A stretch of DNA of 64,000 nucleotides, taken from contig NZ_JAFDOE010000001.1 of NCBI RefSeq assembly GCF_018342065.1, forward strand, positions 372,001 to 436,000, in the 5' to 3' direction. Made by a program: the position numbers and the translations under genes. The stretch comes from Citrobacter sp. FP75. Lineage in GTDB: Bacteria; Pseudomonadota; Gammaproteobacteria; Enterobacterales; Enterobacteriaceae. The notes below the pieces were generated by a model, which saw only the letters and a program-made list of their open reading frames with translations, was not told where the DNA came from and made no database searches. Of this stretch, positions 56,573 to 64,000 are shown in pieces (within the stretch, counting starts at the first letter, position 1; each line of letters opens with the position of its first letter).

Positions 56573-57339
56573 AGGCTTTGTGGCAGCGAGAGGGCTTCTG
56601 GAATAAAAGACAATCTGTCGCTCAGCGTCACGACATCACCAATAACGATAAGCGCAGGCGGTACGATGTTCGCCTCCTGTGCTTTGTTCAATAATGAACC
56701 CAGCGTACAGGTCAGGCGACGCTGATTCTCCCGCGTGGCAGACATGATAATGGCGGCGGGGGTATCTGCTGATTTCCCCCCCATTAGCAACTCCTCGCAG
56801 ATAAACGCCAGATTGGCGATCCCCATCACGATAACCAGAGTACCCTGGAGTTTGGCCAGCTGGCGCCAGTCCTGCTGCTGATTTCCTTCCCGCGTATGAC
56901 CTGTCACCACGTGAAATCCGGAGGCGTAGTCACGATGCGTGACCGGAATACCCGCGCAGGTCAGGCCGCCAATGGTGGAGCTGATGCCGGGCACGACTTC
57001 GAAAGGAATGCCGATTTCAACGAGATCCTCAACTTCTTCAGCGCCGCGGCCAAACACGTAAGGATCGCCGCCTTTTAAACGAACGATGTGGTGATGGGTT
57101 TGGGCATACTGGACGAGCAGCGCGTTGATTTCATCCTGCGGTACACAATGGAAGCCTGGATTTTTGCCGACATTGATAAGCTGGCAGCCAGGAGCGGCCC
57201 ATTCCAAAATTTTAGGGTTGACCAGCCTGTCGTAAATAATGACATCAGCCTGCTTAATGCACATCATCGCTTTGAGGGTGAGTAACGATATATCACCGGG
57301 ACCAGCGCCAACGAGCCAGACCTTTCCGAAAGTTTTCAC
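56551..57339 (-). CDS. cobA: Uroporphyrinogen-III C-methyltransferase (SUMT)
   Basis: This 262-aa stand-alone SUMT uses two SAM molecules to methylate uroporphyrinogen III to precorrin-2, the branch point to sirohaem and cobalamin. The motifs VWLVGAGPGDISLLTLKA (about 8-25), YDRLVNPKIL, RLKGGDPYVFGRGAEE (about 88-103) and VVPGISSTIGG are intact. Enterics normally carry this activity in the multifunctional CysG, so this is an additional dedicated copy. It is placed beside a PocR-type regulator and a B12 adenosyltransferase locus. The name cobA here means SUMT, not the adenosyltransferase. Confidence 0.93.
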   Translation of the reverse strand: MKTFGKVWLVGAGPGDISLLTLKAMMCIKQADVIIYDRLVNPKILEWAAPGCQLINVGKNPGFHCVPQDEINALLVQYAQTHHHIVRLKGGDPYVFGRGAEEVEDLVEIGIPFEVVPGISSTIGGLTCAGIPVTHRDYASGFHVVTGHTREGNQQQDWRQLAKLQGTLVIVMGIANLAFICEELLMGGKSADTPAAIIMSATRENQRRLTCTLGSLLNKAQEANIVPPALIVIGDVVTLSDRLSFIPEALSLPQSLYCESLA

Positions 57340-57744
57340 ACTGTATCCTTTATCACGTCTAACAAAAAAAGGCAGAAACTACATCAAGGAATGATTTAAA
57401 GCAGTCGTTTGCCCGTAGGTTATAACGTGAAATTATCCAAAATTATGGCATGGATAATATTGATTAATCTCGCAAAGTTTTTTCTGCAATAAACAAGATA
57501 ACTTGAAAAATTATTAAGAACTTATTGGCACTATTTGCTCGGATTTAACCTTATTTAAATTGTGTTTATTGTTGTGCTTGAGTATTATTGGTTAATATTT
57601 ATCCGCCATCAGTATGAGTAAATCATGGATTGGATCAATGACATCAATGGACAAAATAAAATATAACTCTCGGTGCTTATCTGGGTAGCTTGAATTATTT
57701 TTTATAAATTAAACTATTTTTGTACGCTGCATATGGAAGAGGTT
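57340..57744. promoter_or_regulatory. AT-rich divergent region between SUMT and LysR genes
   Basis: This 405-bp stretch has no supportable gene and is strongly AT-rich, especially 57470-57720. It must contain the divergent promoters. A 7-bp inverted repeat ATTATCC-N13-GGATAAT at 57432-57458 is a candidate operator for one of the local regulators. Confidence 0.5.
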
Positions 57745-58644
57745 ATGAGAGGAAAAATACCGAAGACGGAGTTGCTGGTAACTTTTGAAGTAGTTGCGCG
57801 TCACGAAAGTTATACCCGGGCAGCAGAAGAACTTGCTTTGACACAAAGTGCTGTTTTCCGCCAGGTGAATGCGCTGGAGGACTTCCTAAATACCGCGCTA
57901 TTTAATCATGCCAAAAAGCGTATTTTTTTAAATGCCGCAGGCAAACACTATTTAAGTATCGTTAAAGAAACGTTAAATAAGCTCGAACGAGATACGACGA
58001 CGATAATGACCTGGCAGCCGACTGTACAGGTTATTGAGCTGGCGGTGAATCCAACGTTTAGCACGCACTGGCTGATCCCTAACTTGCGTGAGTTCAATAA
58101 ACTTAACCCTGATATTATCGTGAACATCCATTCTTTGGCGAATATCGGCGATTTCCTCAATCGTGAGTATGATGCGGCAATCATGCGCGAAGATTTTTAC
58201 TCGCCGTGGTCAGAAGTGGAGTACCTGTTTGAAGAGGAAATTTTACCTGTATGCAGCAGCAGCCTGCTGAACGAAGCCGAACGGAAGCTGGCAGTCAACG
58301 ATCTGCTGAATGAATTTCCCCTGTTACACCAAAGTACGCGCATCAAAGGCTGGCAGGAATGGTTTGCACTGTCCGACGTCAGCAGCCCGCTGGTCAATAA
58401 AGGCCCGCGATTTGATTTGCTCTCGATGCTGATCGCAGCGGTACGCTCGAATTTGGGGGTCGCATTGTTACCCAGATTTGCCATTCAGCACGATCTGGAT
58501 TGCGGTGATATGGTGATTCCCTGCGATGTTCCGATGCGTACCGGGAACCGTTTCATCATGACATGGCGCGAAGAGAAAGCGGAATCCCCGCATTTGCAGA
58601 CATTCCGTAACTGGCTGCTCAGTAAGTCCGTCGTGTCAGGTTGA
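57745..58644 (+). CDS. LysR-family transcriptional regulator (GcvA-like)
   Basis: This 299-aa protein has an N-terminal winged helix (LLVTFEVVARHESYTRAAEEL, then TQSAVFRQVNALED) followed by a type 2 periplasmic-binding-like effector domain (about 90-295). The latter shows a GcvA-like pattern, LAVNPTFSTHWLIPNL. I place the start at 57745, preceded by GGAAGAGG; an ATG four codons earlier at 57733 has no ribosome-binding site. It is divergent from SUMT and convergent on the cobO end of the glutamate operon. It is a likely local regulator of that operon, but its effector is unknown. Confidence 0.88.
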   Translation: MRGKIPKTELLVTFEVVARHESYTRAAEELALTQSAVFRQVNALEDFLNTALFNHAKKRIFLNAAGKHYLSIVKETLNKLERDTTTIMTWQPTVQVIELAVNPTFSTHWLIPNLREFNKLNPDIIVNIHSLANIGDFLNREYDAAIMREDFYSPWSEVEYLFEEEILPVCSSSLLNEAERKLAVNDLLNEFPLLHQSTRIKGWQEWFALSDVSSPLVNKGPRFDLLSMLIAAVRSNLGVALLPRFAIQHDLDCGDMVIPCDVPMRTGNRFIMTWREEKAESPHLQTFRNWLLSKSVVSG

Positions 58645-58647
58645 TAG

Positions 58648-58681
58648 ATACTTCGGCCTACAGTCCTGTAGGCCGAAGTAT
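58648..58681. terminator. Bidirectional hairpin between lysR-type gene and cobO
   Basis: ATACTTCGGCCTACAG (58648-58663) and its perfect complement (58666-58681) form a 15-bp stem with a four-base loop, between convergent genes. The T-tracts are weak, so termination is inferred from position and stem strength. Confidence 0.75.
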
Positions 58682-58686
58682 TATTC

Positions 58687-59289
58687 CTACCAGTCGATAC
58701 CAACCTGGGCCTGAATACCGCTATCAAACGCGTGCTTGACCGGGCGCATCTCACTGACCGTATCAGCAAGCTCCAGTAAAAGCGCGTGACATCCGCGTCC
58801 CGTGACGATCACGCTCTGTTCGGCGGGACGATTCTCGATGGCGCCGATAACCTCCTGTGTATCCAGATAGTGATAAGCCAACATATACGTGAGCTCATCC
58901 AGCACCACCAGGTCATAGTGCGCATCGGCGAGCATGCGCTTACTTTCCTGCCAGACGGCTGTCGCTGCCGCGATGTCTGCTTCCTTGTTCTGGGTTTCCC
59001 AGGTAAAGCCGGTACCCATAATATGGAATTCTACACCGAGCGGTTGTAGCGTGTTGTACTCGCCATTATCCCACTGGCCTTTAATAAACTGCGCGACGCC
59101 AACGGTTTTTCCGTGACCGACCGCGCGCGTTGCCGTACCAAAGGCGGCGGTGGATTTTCCTTTACCGTTGCCGGTGAAGACTATCAAAATACCTTTCTTC
59201 TCCGTTGCTGCCGCCACGCGGGTATCAACCTGCTCTTTCAGCTTTTGCTGACGTTGACGGTGCCTGTCGTTATTGGCTCGCGCTTCCAT
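58687..59289 (-). CDS. cobO: Cob(I)yrinic acid a,c-diamide adenosyltransferase
   Basis: This 200-aa enzyme of the BtuR/CobO family attaches the 5'-deoxyadenosyl group to cobalt, giving adenosylcobalamin. The P-loop FTGNGKGKSTAAFG (about 38-51), the FIKGQWDNGE segment and the Walker-B-like DLVVLDELTYML are intact. Enterics usually have one housekeeping btuR elsewhere, so this looks like a second copy dedicated to a B12-dependent pathway. It has a strong AAGGAG site and starts 9 bp after the fumarase gene in the same leftward operon. Confidence 0.92.
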   Translation of the reverse strand: MEARANNDRHRQRQQKLKEQVDTRVAAATEKKGILIVFTGNGKGKSTAAFGTATRAVGHGKTVGVAQFIKGQWDNGEYNTLQPLGVEFHIMGTGFTWETQNKEADIAAATAVWQESKRMLADAHYDLVVLDELTYMLAYHYLDTQEVIGAIENRPAEQSVIVTGRGCHALLLELADTVSEMRPVKHAFDSGIQAQVGIDW

Positions 59290-59298
59290 TGTTGCTCC

Positions 59299-60951
59299 TT
59301 AATGCCCGGCAGGGCAGGTTGCGCAGCGATGCTGCTGCTCAAACTGACTAAAGAAGTTATTGCCTTTGTCATCCACTAATACGAAGGCGGGCATATTTTT
59401 AACTTCCATCATCCACACCGCTTCCATTCCCAGTTCGGGATATTCAAGGCAATGCAGGCTCTTCACGTGTTGCTGTGCCAGCAGGGCCGCGGCACCGCCA
59501 ATGCTGCCGAGGCTAAATCCACCGTGTTTGTGACAGGCATCAGTGACCTGCTGACTGCGGTTACCCTTGGTGAGCATAACGAGACTTCCACCTTCTGCCT
59601 GGAAAGCATCGACGTATCCATCCATACGCCCACCGGTAGTCGGACCCATTGAACCACAGGCCTGATTTTCGGGTGTTTTGGCGGGGCCAGCGTAATAAAC
59701 GATATGTTTTTTCATGTATTCTGGCATCGGCTCGCCGTTATCCAGACGCTCTTTGATTTTGGCATGAGCAATATCGCGGGCGACAACAATTGGGCCGCTG
59801 AGCGACAGCCGGGTGCCTATCGGCAGTTGCGAGAGATCGTGCATGATCTCTCGCAGCGGACGGTCCAGATTGAGCTGCACGGTCTGACCGCTGTTTTCTA
59901 CGCGGTGAGAATCGGGAATAAATTTGCCTGGATTGTGTTCAAGTTTTTCCAGCCAGATACCGTGCTTATTAATTTTGGCTTTAATGTTGCGGTCGGCAGA
60001 GCAGGAGAGGGCCATGGCGATAGGGCAGGAGCCTCCGTGGCGTGGCAGGCGAATCACGCGAATGTCGTGCGCAAAGTATTTACCGCCAAACTGTGCGCCA
60101 ATACCAAACTCGCGGCTGGCATTGAGCAGCTCGGCTTCCAGCGCCGTATCGCGGAATGCCTGACCCAGTTCGTTCCCGCTGGTGGGCAGGTTATCGTAAT
60201 ATTTGGTTGAGGCCAGCTTCGCCACTTTCAGCGATTGATCGGCGGAGAGTCCTCCCACCACGAACGCGATGTGATACGGCGGGCAGGCAGCGGTACCCAG
60301 CGATTTCATTTTTTCGATCAGGAAGGCGGTGAGCTTTCCCGGCTGCAGAATGGATTTGGTTTCCTGGAACAGCGCTGCTTTATTGGCTGAGCCGCCGCCT
60401 TTGTTGACGAACAGGAAGCGGTATTCATTACCCGGGGTGGCACTAATGTCAATTTGCGCAGGCAGGTTAGTCTGAGTATTCACCTCGGTGTACATATCCA
60501 GCGGGGCGTTTTGCGAGTAGCGCAGGTTGTTTTCCGTGAAGGTGGTATACACGCCCTTGCTTAATGCTTCGGCGTCATCGCTGCCGGTCCACACCTGCTG
60601 CCCTTTACTGGCGACAATGGTCGCAGTGCCGGTGTCCTGGCAGTTGGGCAGTACGCCTTTGGCGGATACTTCGGCATTGCGCAGCAGCTGGAGCGCGACA
60701 TATTTATCGTTACTGCTGGCCTGGGGATCGTGCAAAATGCTGGCTATCTGTTTCAAATGTCCGGCGCGCAGAAAAAATGAAGCCTCATAAAATGCCTGCT
60801 GTGCTAATAAGGTTAACGCCTCAGGCGCCACCTTAATCACTTCCTCTCCGTCTAACTCCGTTACCGTTACGTGCTGGTTACTCAGTAATTCATACTCGGT
60901 ACTATCTTTACTCTGAACAAAGAGTTCCTGCCAGACAAATGGTTTAGACAT
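59299..60951 (-). CDS. fumD: Class I fumarase / mesaconase (FumD-like)
   Basis: This 550-aa oxygen-sensitive 4Fe-4S hydro-lyase is related to FumA and FumB. The three cluster Cys residues lie in LPNCQDTGT (about 105), AACPPYH (about 224) and GGSCPIAMA (about 318). The C-terminal beta domain has [16 protein letters not shown]. The E. coli O157:H7 homologue in a methylaspartate gene cluster, FumD, acts mainly as mesaconase. Context here (B12 adenosyltransferase, glutaminase, glutamate symporter) favours that reaction, hydrating mesaconate to (S)-citramalate, over a plain TCA role. The sequence alone cannot exclude ordinary fumarase activity. Confidence 0.87.
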   Translation of the reverse strand: MSKPFVWQELFVQSKDSTEYELLSNQHVTVTELDGEEVIKVAPEALTLLAQQAFYEASFFLRAGHLKQIASILHDPQASSNDKYVALQLLRNAEVSAKGVLPNCQDTGTATIVASKGQQVWTGSDDAEALSKGVYTTFTENNLRYSQNAPLDMYTEVNTQTNLPAQIDISATPGNEYRFLFVNKGGGSANKAALFQETKSILQPGKLTAFLIEKMKSLGTAACPPYHIAFVVGGLSADQSLKVAKLASTKYYDNLPTSGNELGQAFRDTALEAELLNASREFGIGAQFGGKYFAHDIRVIRLPRHGGSCPIAMALSCSADRNIKAKINKHGIWLEKLEHNPGKFIPDSHRVENSGQTVQLNLDRPLREIMHDLSQLPIGTRLSLSGPIVVARDIAHAKIKERLDNGEPMPEYMKKHIVYYAGPAKTPENQACGSMGPTTGGRMDGYVDAFQAEGGSLVMLTKGNRSQQVTDACHKHGGFSLGSIGGAAALLAQQHVKSLHCLEYPELGMEAVWMMEVKNMPAFVLVDDKGNNFFSQFEQQHRCATCPAGH

Positions 60952-60976
60952 GTTTACTTCTCACCTCTTCATTTTT

Positions 60977-61039
60977 GCCGGATGACGGCGTAAATAAATG
61001 CGCTAATCGTAGGCCGGATAAGCGAAACGCCATCCGGCA
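60977..61039. repeat. REP/BIME between glsA and fumD
   Basis: GCCGGATGACGGCG and GTAGGCCGGATAAGCG...CGCCATCCGGC units in opposite orientations form a standard REP pair. Confidence 0.88.
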
Positions 61040-61044
61040 TAGTG

Positions 61045-62046
61045 CTATTTTGCTAAAAAGACATTGGCCTGCGTCGCTTCGGCGACATATTCGATAGTTT
61101 GCTGAGCGCGAACGCTGTTACCGGCTTCATCCAGCGGCGGAGAATAGACGGCTATGGCATATTCACCCGGAACAACGGCAACCATCCCGCCGCCGACGCC
61201 GCTTTTCGCCGGGATGCCGACGGTGTACAGCCACTTGCCGCTGCCGTCGTACAATCCGGCAATGGCCATTTCTGCCAGCACCTGCGGAACATATTTTTCA
61301 TTCAGCAACTGCTTGCCGTTAAACGGAGATTTGCCTTTGTTGGCGAGTACCGCACCCATTTTGGCCAGTTGCTCAACGGTGATATCGACTGAGCACTGAC
61401 GGGTATAAATTTCAACGGCTTCGTCGGTGTTGCCATAGAAGCTGTTATAGGATTCCATCAGCTTCGCCAGCGCCTGATTGTGCTGGTTGGTTTCCATCTC
61501 AGATTTGAAAACCGGCTCGTTAACGGTGAGCGTGGCATCTGCCCAGACGTTCAGGTTGTCGAGAATTTTGTTCCAGCGATCGGTTTTGTCTTTGGCTTCA
61601 ATCAGGCTAACGGTGCTCATCGCGCCGGCGTTAACCAGCGGGTTTTCCGGTGCGCCTTTGGTCAGTTCAACGGCTAAACCTGAGTTGAATGGCATACCGG
61701 TGGCATTAGCACCGAGTTTTTCCAGAACCACCTGCGGGCCGTGCTGCTCCATGGCTAGCGCCATGGTGAAGACTTTACTCAGGGATTCCATCGGGAAGGG
61801 TTTATTGACATCGCCAACCTGGTAGATTTTACCGTCAACCGTGGCGATGGTGATGGCAAAATTTTTCGGGCTATAGGTCGCCAGGGCAGGGATGTAGTCG
61901 GCGACTTTTCCGTCATTGTTACTTTTATATTTCTGGTGGGCCTGTTCAATCAGTTTGGCGTAATCTGGCGTGGTTTGCGCGAACGTGGTTGCGCTAAACA
62001 AGACGCTAAAAGAAAAAAGACTCACGCCGAGAAGTGTTTTGTTCAT
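61045..62046 (-). CDS. glsA: Glutaminase A with signal peptide (probably periplasmic)
   Basis: This is a 333-aa serine-dependent beta-lactamase-fold glutaminase, hydrolysing glutamine to glutamate and ammonia. The SxxK pair is in MESLSKVFTMALAMEQ (about 86-90), and the NPLVNAGAMSTVSLI and GGGMVAVVPGEYAIAVYSPP blocks are typical. Unlike the two cytosolic E. coli glutaminases (about 310 aa), it begins with a signal peptide, MNKTLLGVSLFSFSVLFSAT, and probable cleavage after TFA near 23. Export would place glutamate release outside the inner membrane, next to the symporter encoded upstream. Confidence 0.9.
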   Translation of the reverse strand: MNKTLLGVSLFSFSVLFSATTFAQTTPDYAKLIEQAHQKYKSNNDGKVADYIPALATYSPKNFAITIATVDGKIYQVGDVNKPFPMESLSKVFTMALAMEQHGPQVVLEKLGANATGMPFNSGLAVELTKGAPENPLVNAGAMSTVSLIEAKDKTDRWNKILDNLNVWADATLTVNEPVFKSEMETNQHNQALAKLMESYNSFYGNTDEAVEIYTRQCSVDITVEQLAKMGAVLANKGKSPFNGKQLLNEKYVPQVLAEMAIAGLYDGSGKWLYTVGIPAKSGVGGGMVAVVPGEYAIAVYSPPLDEAGNSVRAQQTIEYVAEATQANVFLAK

Positions 62047-62077
62047 TGTGCATTCCTGCTGATTTGATAACTATGTT

Positions 62078-62160
62078 GCCGGATGGCGGTGCAAGCACCT
62101 TATCCGGCCTACAGGTTAGTGCATGATTTGTAGGCCGGATAAGCGTAAGCGCCATCCGGA
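62078..62160. repeat. BIME (paired REP units) between the symporter gene and glsA
   Basis: GCCGGATGGCGG...CCTTATCCGGCCTACAG is followed by TTGTAGGCCGGATAAGCGTA and GCGCCATCCGGA. The two head-to-head units can form a large cruciform or hairpin. Confidence 0.9.
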
Positions 62161-62172
62161 AATCGTGTTTTA

Positions 62173-63477
62173 TCAGGACAAAGCCACTTCCGTTTCAGTA
62201 ACCGGACGTTCCTGCTCTGGGGTTTTCACTGGTGCAGTGCCACGACAACCCTGGCCGAAGTGTTCACCTTCCCAGCGACCGACAATGGCAGCGCCCATGG
62301 CGTTACTCATGACGTTGGTGGCAGAACGACCCATATCGAGGAACGGATCGACGCCCATCAGCAGGATCAGACCGGCTTCCGGAATGTTGAACTGGTTCAG
62401 CGTGGCGGCGATAACCACCATTGACGCACGCGGTACGCCCGCCATCCCTTTGGAGGTCAGCATCAGGATCAGCAGCATGGTGATTTGCTCGCCCATGCTC
62501 AGTTCGATGTTGCACGCCTGGGCAATAAAGACAGTGGCGAAGGAGCAGTAGGCCATGGAGCCGACCAGGTTAAACGAGTAACCGATAGGCAGCACGAAGC
62601 TGGCAATTTTGGAAGATACGCCAAACTTCTCCAGTTTATCCAGCGTGCCCGGGAAGGCGGCTTCAGAACTGGAGGTGGTAAAGGCCAGCAGCGCAGGTTC
62701 GAGAATAGATTTGGTCAGACGGCTGATGCAAGGACCGACGATCATTGTCGACAGGCCAATCAGGATGGCCCACAGCATACCCAGTGTCAGGTAGAACTCA
62801 CCCATGAAGATCCCGGCGCTCACCATCACACCCAGACCACGTTCGGCAATCAGACCAGAAATAGCGGCAAAAACGGTCAATGGCGCGAACAGCATGACGT
62901 AACCCGTCAGCTTCAGCATCACGTGTACCAGCGAGTCCAGAACCTTCACGATCGGTTCGGCTTTTTCGCCAATGGCGGCCAGGCTGCAACCGAGGAAAAT
63001 TGAGAACACCACGATCTGCAGGATTTCGTTACGTGCCATCGCGTCAACGATACTGGTCGGTACCGCGTGGGAGATAAATACTTTCAGCGTGAACGGCTCT
63101 GACTTAACGGCAGCGACAGCGCCTACGTCATGCGGAACAAAGTTAATGCCCGCACCTGGCTGGAAGATATTAACGATAACCAGGCCTAATGCGATTGACA
63201 GCAGTGAGGCGCAAATAAACAGGAAAAAGGTTTTAGAAAATATACGTCCCAGCGTTTTGGCATCACCCATTTTGGCAATACCAACAACCAGCGTGGAGAT
63301 AACCAATGGCGCGATAATCATTTTCACCATACGTAAGAATATGGTGGTGAAAATGGAAATATCCGCCGCATAAGATTTTGCTGTTTCAGCCGCAGCCATA
63401 TTATTAATGCCCACACCGGCAATCATGCCGAGTATCAGGCCTAATATGATCATCTTCGTTAAACTAATTTTCTTCAT
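62173..63477 (-). CDS. Dicarboxylate/glutamate:cation symporter (DAACS family)
   Basis: This 434-aa membrane transporter of the GltP/DctA family begins MKKISLTKMIILGLILGMIAG. Re-entrant-loop and substrate motifs are visible: TSSSEAAFPGTLDKLEKFG (serine-rich HP1), SFNLVGSMAYCSFATVFIAQ, and SKGMAGVPRASMVVIAATLNQ followed by DMGRSATNVMSNAMGA. The polar C-terminal tail is about 25 residues. A much longer in-frame start at 63582 would add a non-family leader and was rejected. Position beside an exported glutaminase argues for glutamate as substrate; dicarboxylates remain possible. Confidence 0.9.
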   Translation of the reverse strand: MKKISLTKMIILGLILGMIAGVGINNMAAAETAKSYAADISIFTTIFLRMVKMIIAPLVISTLVVGIAKMGDAKTLGRIFSKTFFLFICASLLSIALGLVIVNIFQPGAGINFVPHDVGAVAAVKSEPFTLKVFISHAVPTSIVDAMARNEILQIVVFSIFLGCSLAAIGEKAEPIVKVLDSLVHVMLKLTGYVMLFAPLTVFAAISGLIAERGLGVMVSAGIFMGEFYLTLGMLWAILIGLSTMIVGPCISRLTKSILEPALLAFTTSSSEAAFPGTLDKLEKFGVSSKIASFVLPIGYSFNLVGSMAYCSFATVFIAQACNIELSMGEQITMLLILMLTSKGMAGVPRASMVVIAATLNQFNIPEAGLILLMGVDPFLDMGRSATNVMSNAMGAAIVGRWEGEHFGQGCRGTAPVKTPEQERPVTETEVALS

Positions 63478-63524
63478 GTGTACTCCATATCGGATAAAGG
63501 CTGGTAATGAAAATTGTGTAGGGT

Positions 63525-63564
63525 GGCGCGCGCCTGAGCCGGAACAGCAGCTCAGGCGCGCGCC
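63525..63564. repeat. Perfect 14-bp GC-rich inverted repeat
   Basis: GGCGCGCGCCTGAG (63525-63538) and CTCAGGCGCGCGCC (63551-63564) flank a 12-base loop. It lies between the DUF4387 gene and the symporter gene inside the leftward operon. No T-run follows on either strand, so it is probably an RNA-stability or processing element. The 170-bp gap (63478-63647) holds nothing else I recognise. Confidence 0.8.
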
Positions 63565-63647
63565 TGTTGTGACCAACCGCATGAATACTTCGAAGCACTG
63601 TGATACCGCTGAATTCTGTGCCCCAATGGTTGTTATTGTGTTTTTTA

Positions 63648-63965
63648 TTACAAATCGAACTCAATACTTAATAATGGTGCGTGTTGCTGCGCGCCATAAA
63701 CATCATTGTCACCGACGTTGCCAGAAATAATATCTCGCGGCATGACGATTTTTACTGCATTTGCTGGGTCAAACCAGACGATATTGTGAATAAACTCGGG
63801 TTTAACATTATATAAGCCAGCAATAAGCTGCGGTGTTAATTGTTCGCAGGCTTTTACTCGCAGATAGTCTTCCTTGGTTTTAAATAAAATATCTAAAACC
63901 AATTCGTACGGTCCGGCGTTTTTGGAACGAATTACCTGCGCCAGTGAACAAATTGAGTGTTTCAT
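63648..63965 (-). CDS. DUF4387 domain protein
   Basis: This 105-aa protein matches the small DUF4387 family (SICSLAQVIRSKNAGPYELV near the start, IVWFDPANAVKIVMPRDIISG in the second half). DUF4387 genes are usually found next to acyclic-terpene-utilisation (AtuA, DUF1446) genes and in methylaspartate/glutamate mutase clusters; no reaction is assigned. A GAAGGAG site precedes the ATG, which overlaps the stop of the gene upstream (ATGA), so the two are co-translated. AT-richer than the symporter gene. Confidence 0.85.
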   Translation of the reverse strand: MKHSICSLAQVIRSKNAGPYELVLDILFKTKEDYLRVKACEQLTPQLIAGLYNVKPEFIHNIVWFDPANAVKIVMPRDIISGNVGDNDVYGAQQHAPLLSIEFDL

Positions 63966-64000
63966 GCCTGAACTCCTTCTGGCGTCACCTGTTCAATGTG
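63962..64000 (-). CDS. 3' end of an upstream gene cut by the window edge
   Basis: Reading leftwards from the edge, one frame stays open for 12 codons (HIEQVTPEGVQA) and ends in a TGA that overlaps the DUF4387 ATG. The tight ATGA coupling and the shared direction make it likely to be the C-terminus of a real gene. By family habit it would be an AtuA/DUF1446 protein, but 12 residues are far too few to identify it. Confidence 0.5.
   Translation of the reverse strand, partial: HIEQVTPEGVQA

Noticed and set aside
63478-63582. 35-residue N-terminal extension of the symporter
   Set aside because: Would run through the GC-rich palindrome and is unlike any member of the transporter family.
1-64000. 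CRISPR arrays, tRNA or rRNA genes, prophage or intact insertion sequences
   Set aside because: I looked for regularly spaced direct repeats, tRNA-like cloverleaf ends with CCA, and transposase or integrase motifs; only ERIC, REP/BIME and the broken Rpn gene were found.

Overview
The window is chromosomal DNA from a member of the Enterobacteriaceae. The backbone follows the Escherichia coli 15-17 minute region almost gene for gene: nagA'-nagB / nagE, glnS, chiPQ, fur-fldA-ybfE-ybfF, seqA-pgm, potE-speF, kdpFABCDE, ybfA, ybgA-phrB, dtpD, ybgI-pxpBCA, nei, abrB, gltA, sdhCDAB-sucABCD. Protein lengths and motifs agree closely with what I recall of E. coli and Salmonella. Accessory content, including a pcp/DUF969/DUF979 module and a locus resembling a methylaspartate (B12-dependent glutamate) pathway after sucD, points to Citrobacter or a close relative. 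That genus call is an inference, not a database result.

Layout. 1-7.3 kb: amino-sugar and chitin-oligosaccharide uptake (nag genes, chiPQ) around glutaminyl-tRNA synthetase. 7.3-10.1 kb: the iron regulator Fur with its coupled leader peptide Uof, flavodoxin, an ERIC repeat, and the SOS-linked ybfE with ybfF. 10.3-12.5 kb: seqA-pgm. 12.6-16.5 kb: the acid/ornithine operon speFL-speF-potE. 16.7-24.6 kb: the complete Kdp high-affinity K+ system, including tiny kdpF. 24.8-28.2 kb: ybfA, ybgA, photolyase and a frameshifted Rpn-type nuclease gene. 28.2-36.3 kb: peptide uptake (dtpD) and 5-oxoproline salvage (pxpBCA, DUF969/DUF979 permease pair, pcp), then nei. 36.3-42.5 kb: an accessory sugar cluster (AraC regulator, DUF2264 protein, LacY-type symporter, GH88 unsaturated glucuronyl hydrolase, KdgM-type porin). 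42.5-55.5 kb: abrB, gltA and the sdh-suc TCA operon, with a second ERIC and a 3' UTR sRNA candidate (SdhX).

55.6-64 kb is the most distinctive part: a PocR-domain AraC regulator, an extra uroporphyrinogen-III methyltransferase, a LysR regulator, and a leftward operon. In transcription order the operon reads: an unidentified gene cut by the window edge, a DUF4387 protein, a glutamate/dicarboxylate symporter, an exported glutaminase, a class I fumarase/mesaconase and a cobalamin adenosyltransferase. I read this as the supply and downstream half of a coenzyme-B12-dependent methylaspartate pathway for glutamate. Glutaminase makes glutamate, the symporter imports it, the adenosyltransferase and SUMT support adenosylcobalamin, and mesaconase hydrates mesaconate. 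Glutamate mutase and methylaspartate ammonia-lyase are not in the window and would be expected just past the right edge.

No tRNA, rRNA, CRISPR array, prophage or intact insertion sequence was recognised. Mobile or repetitive DNA is limited to two ERIC elements, several REP/BIME clusters and the broken Rpn gene.
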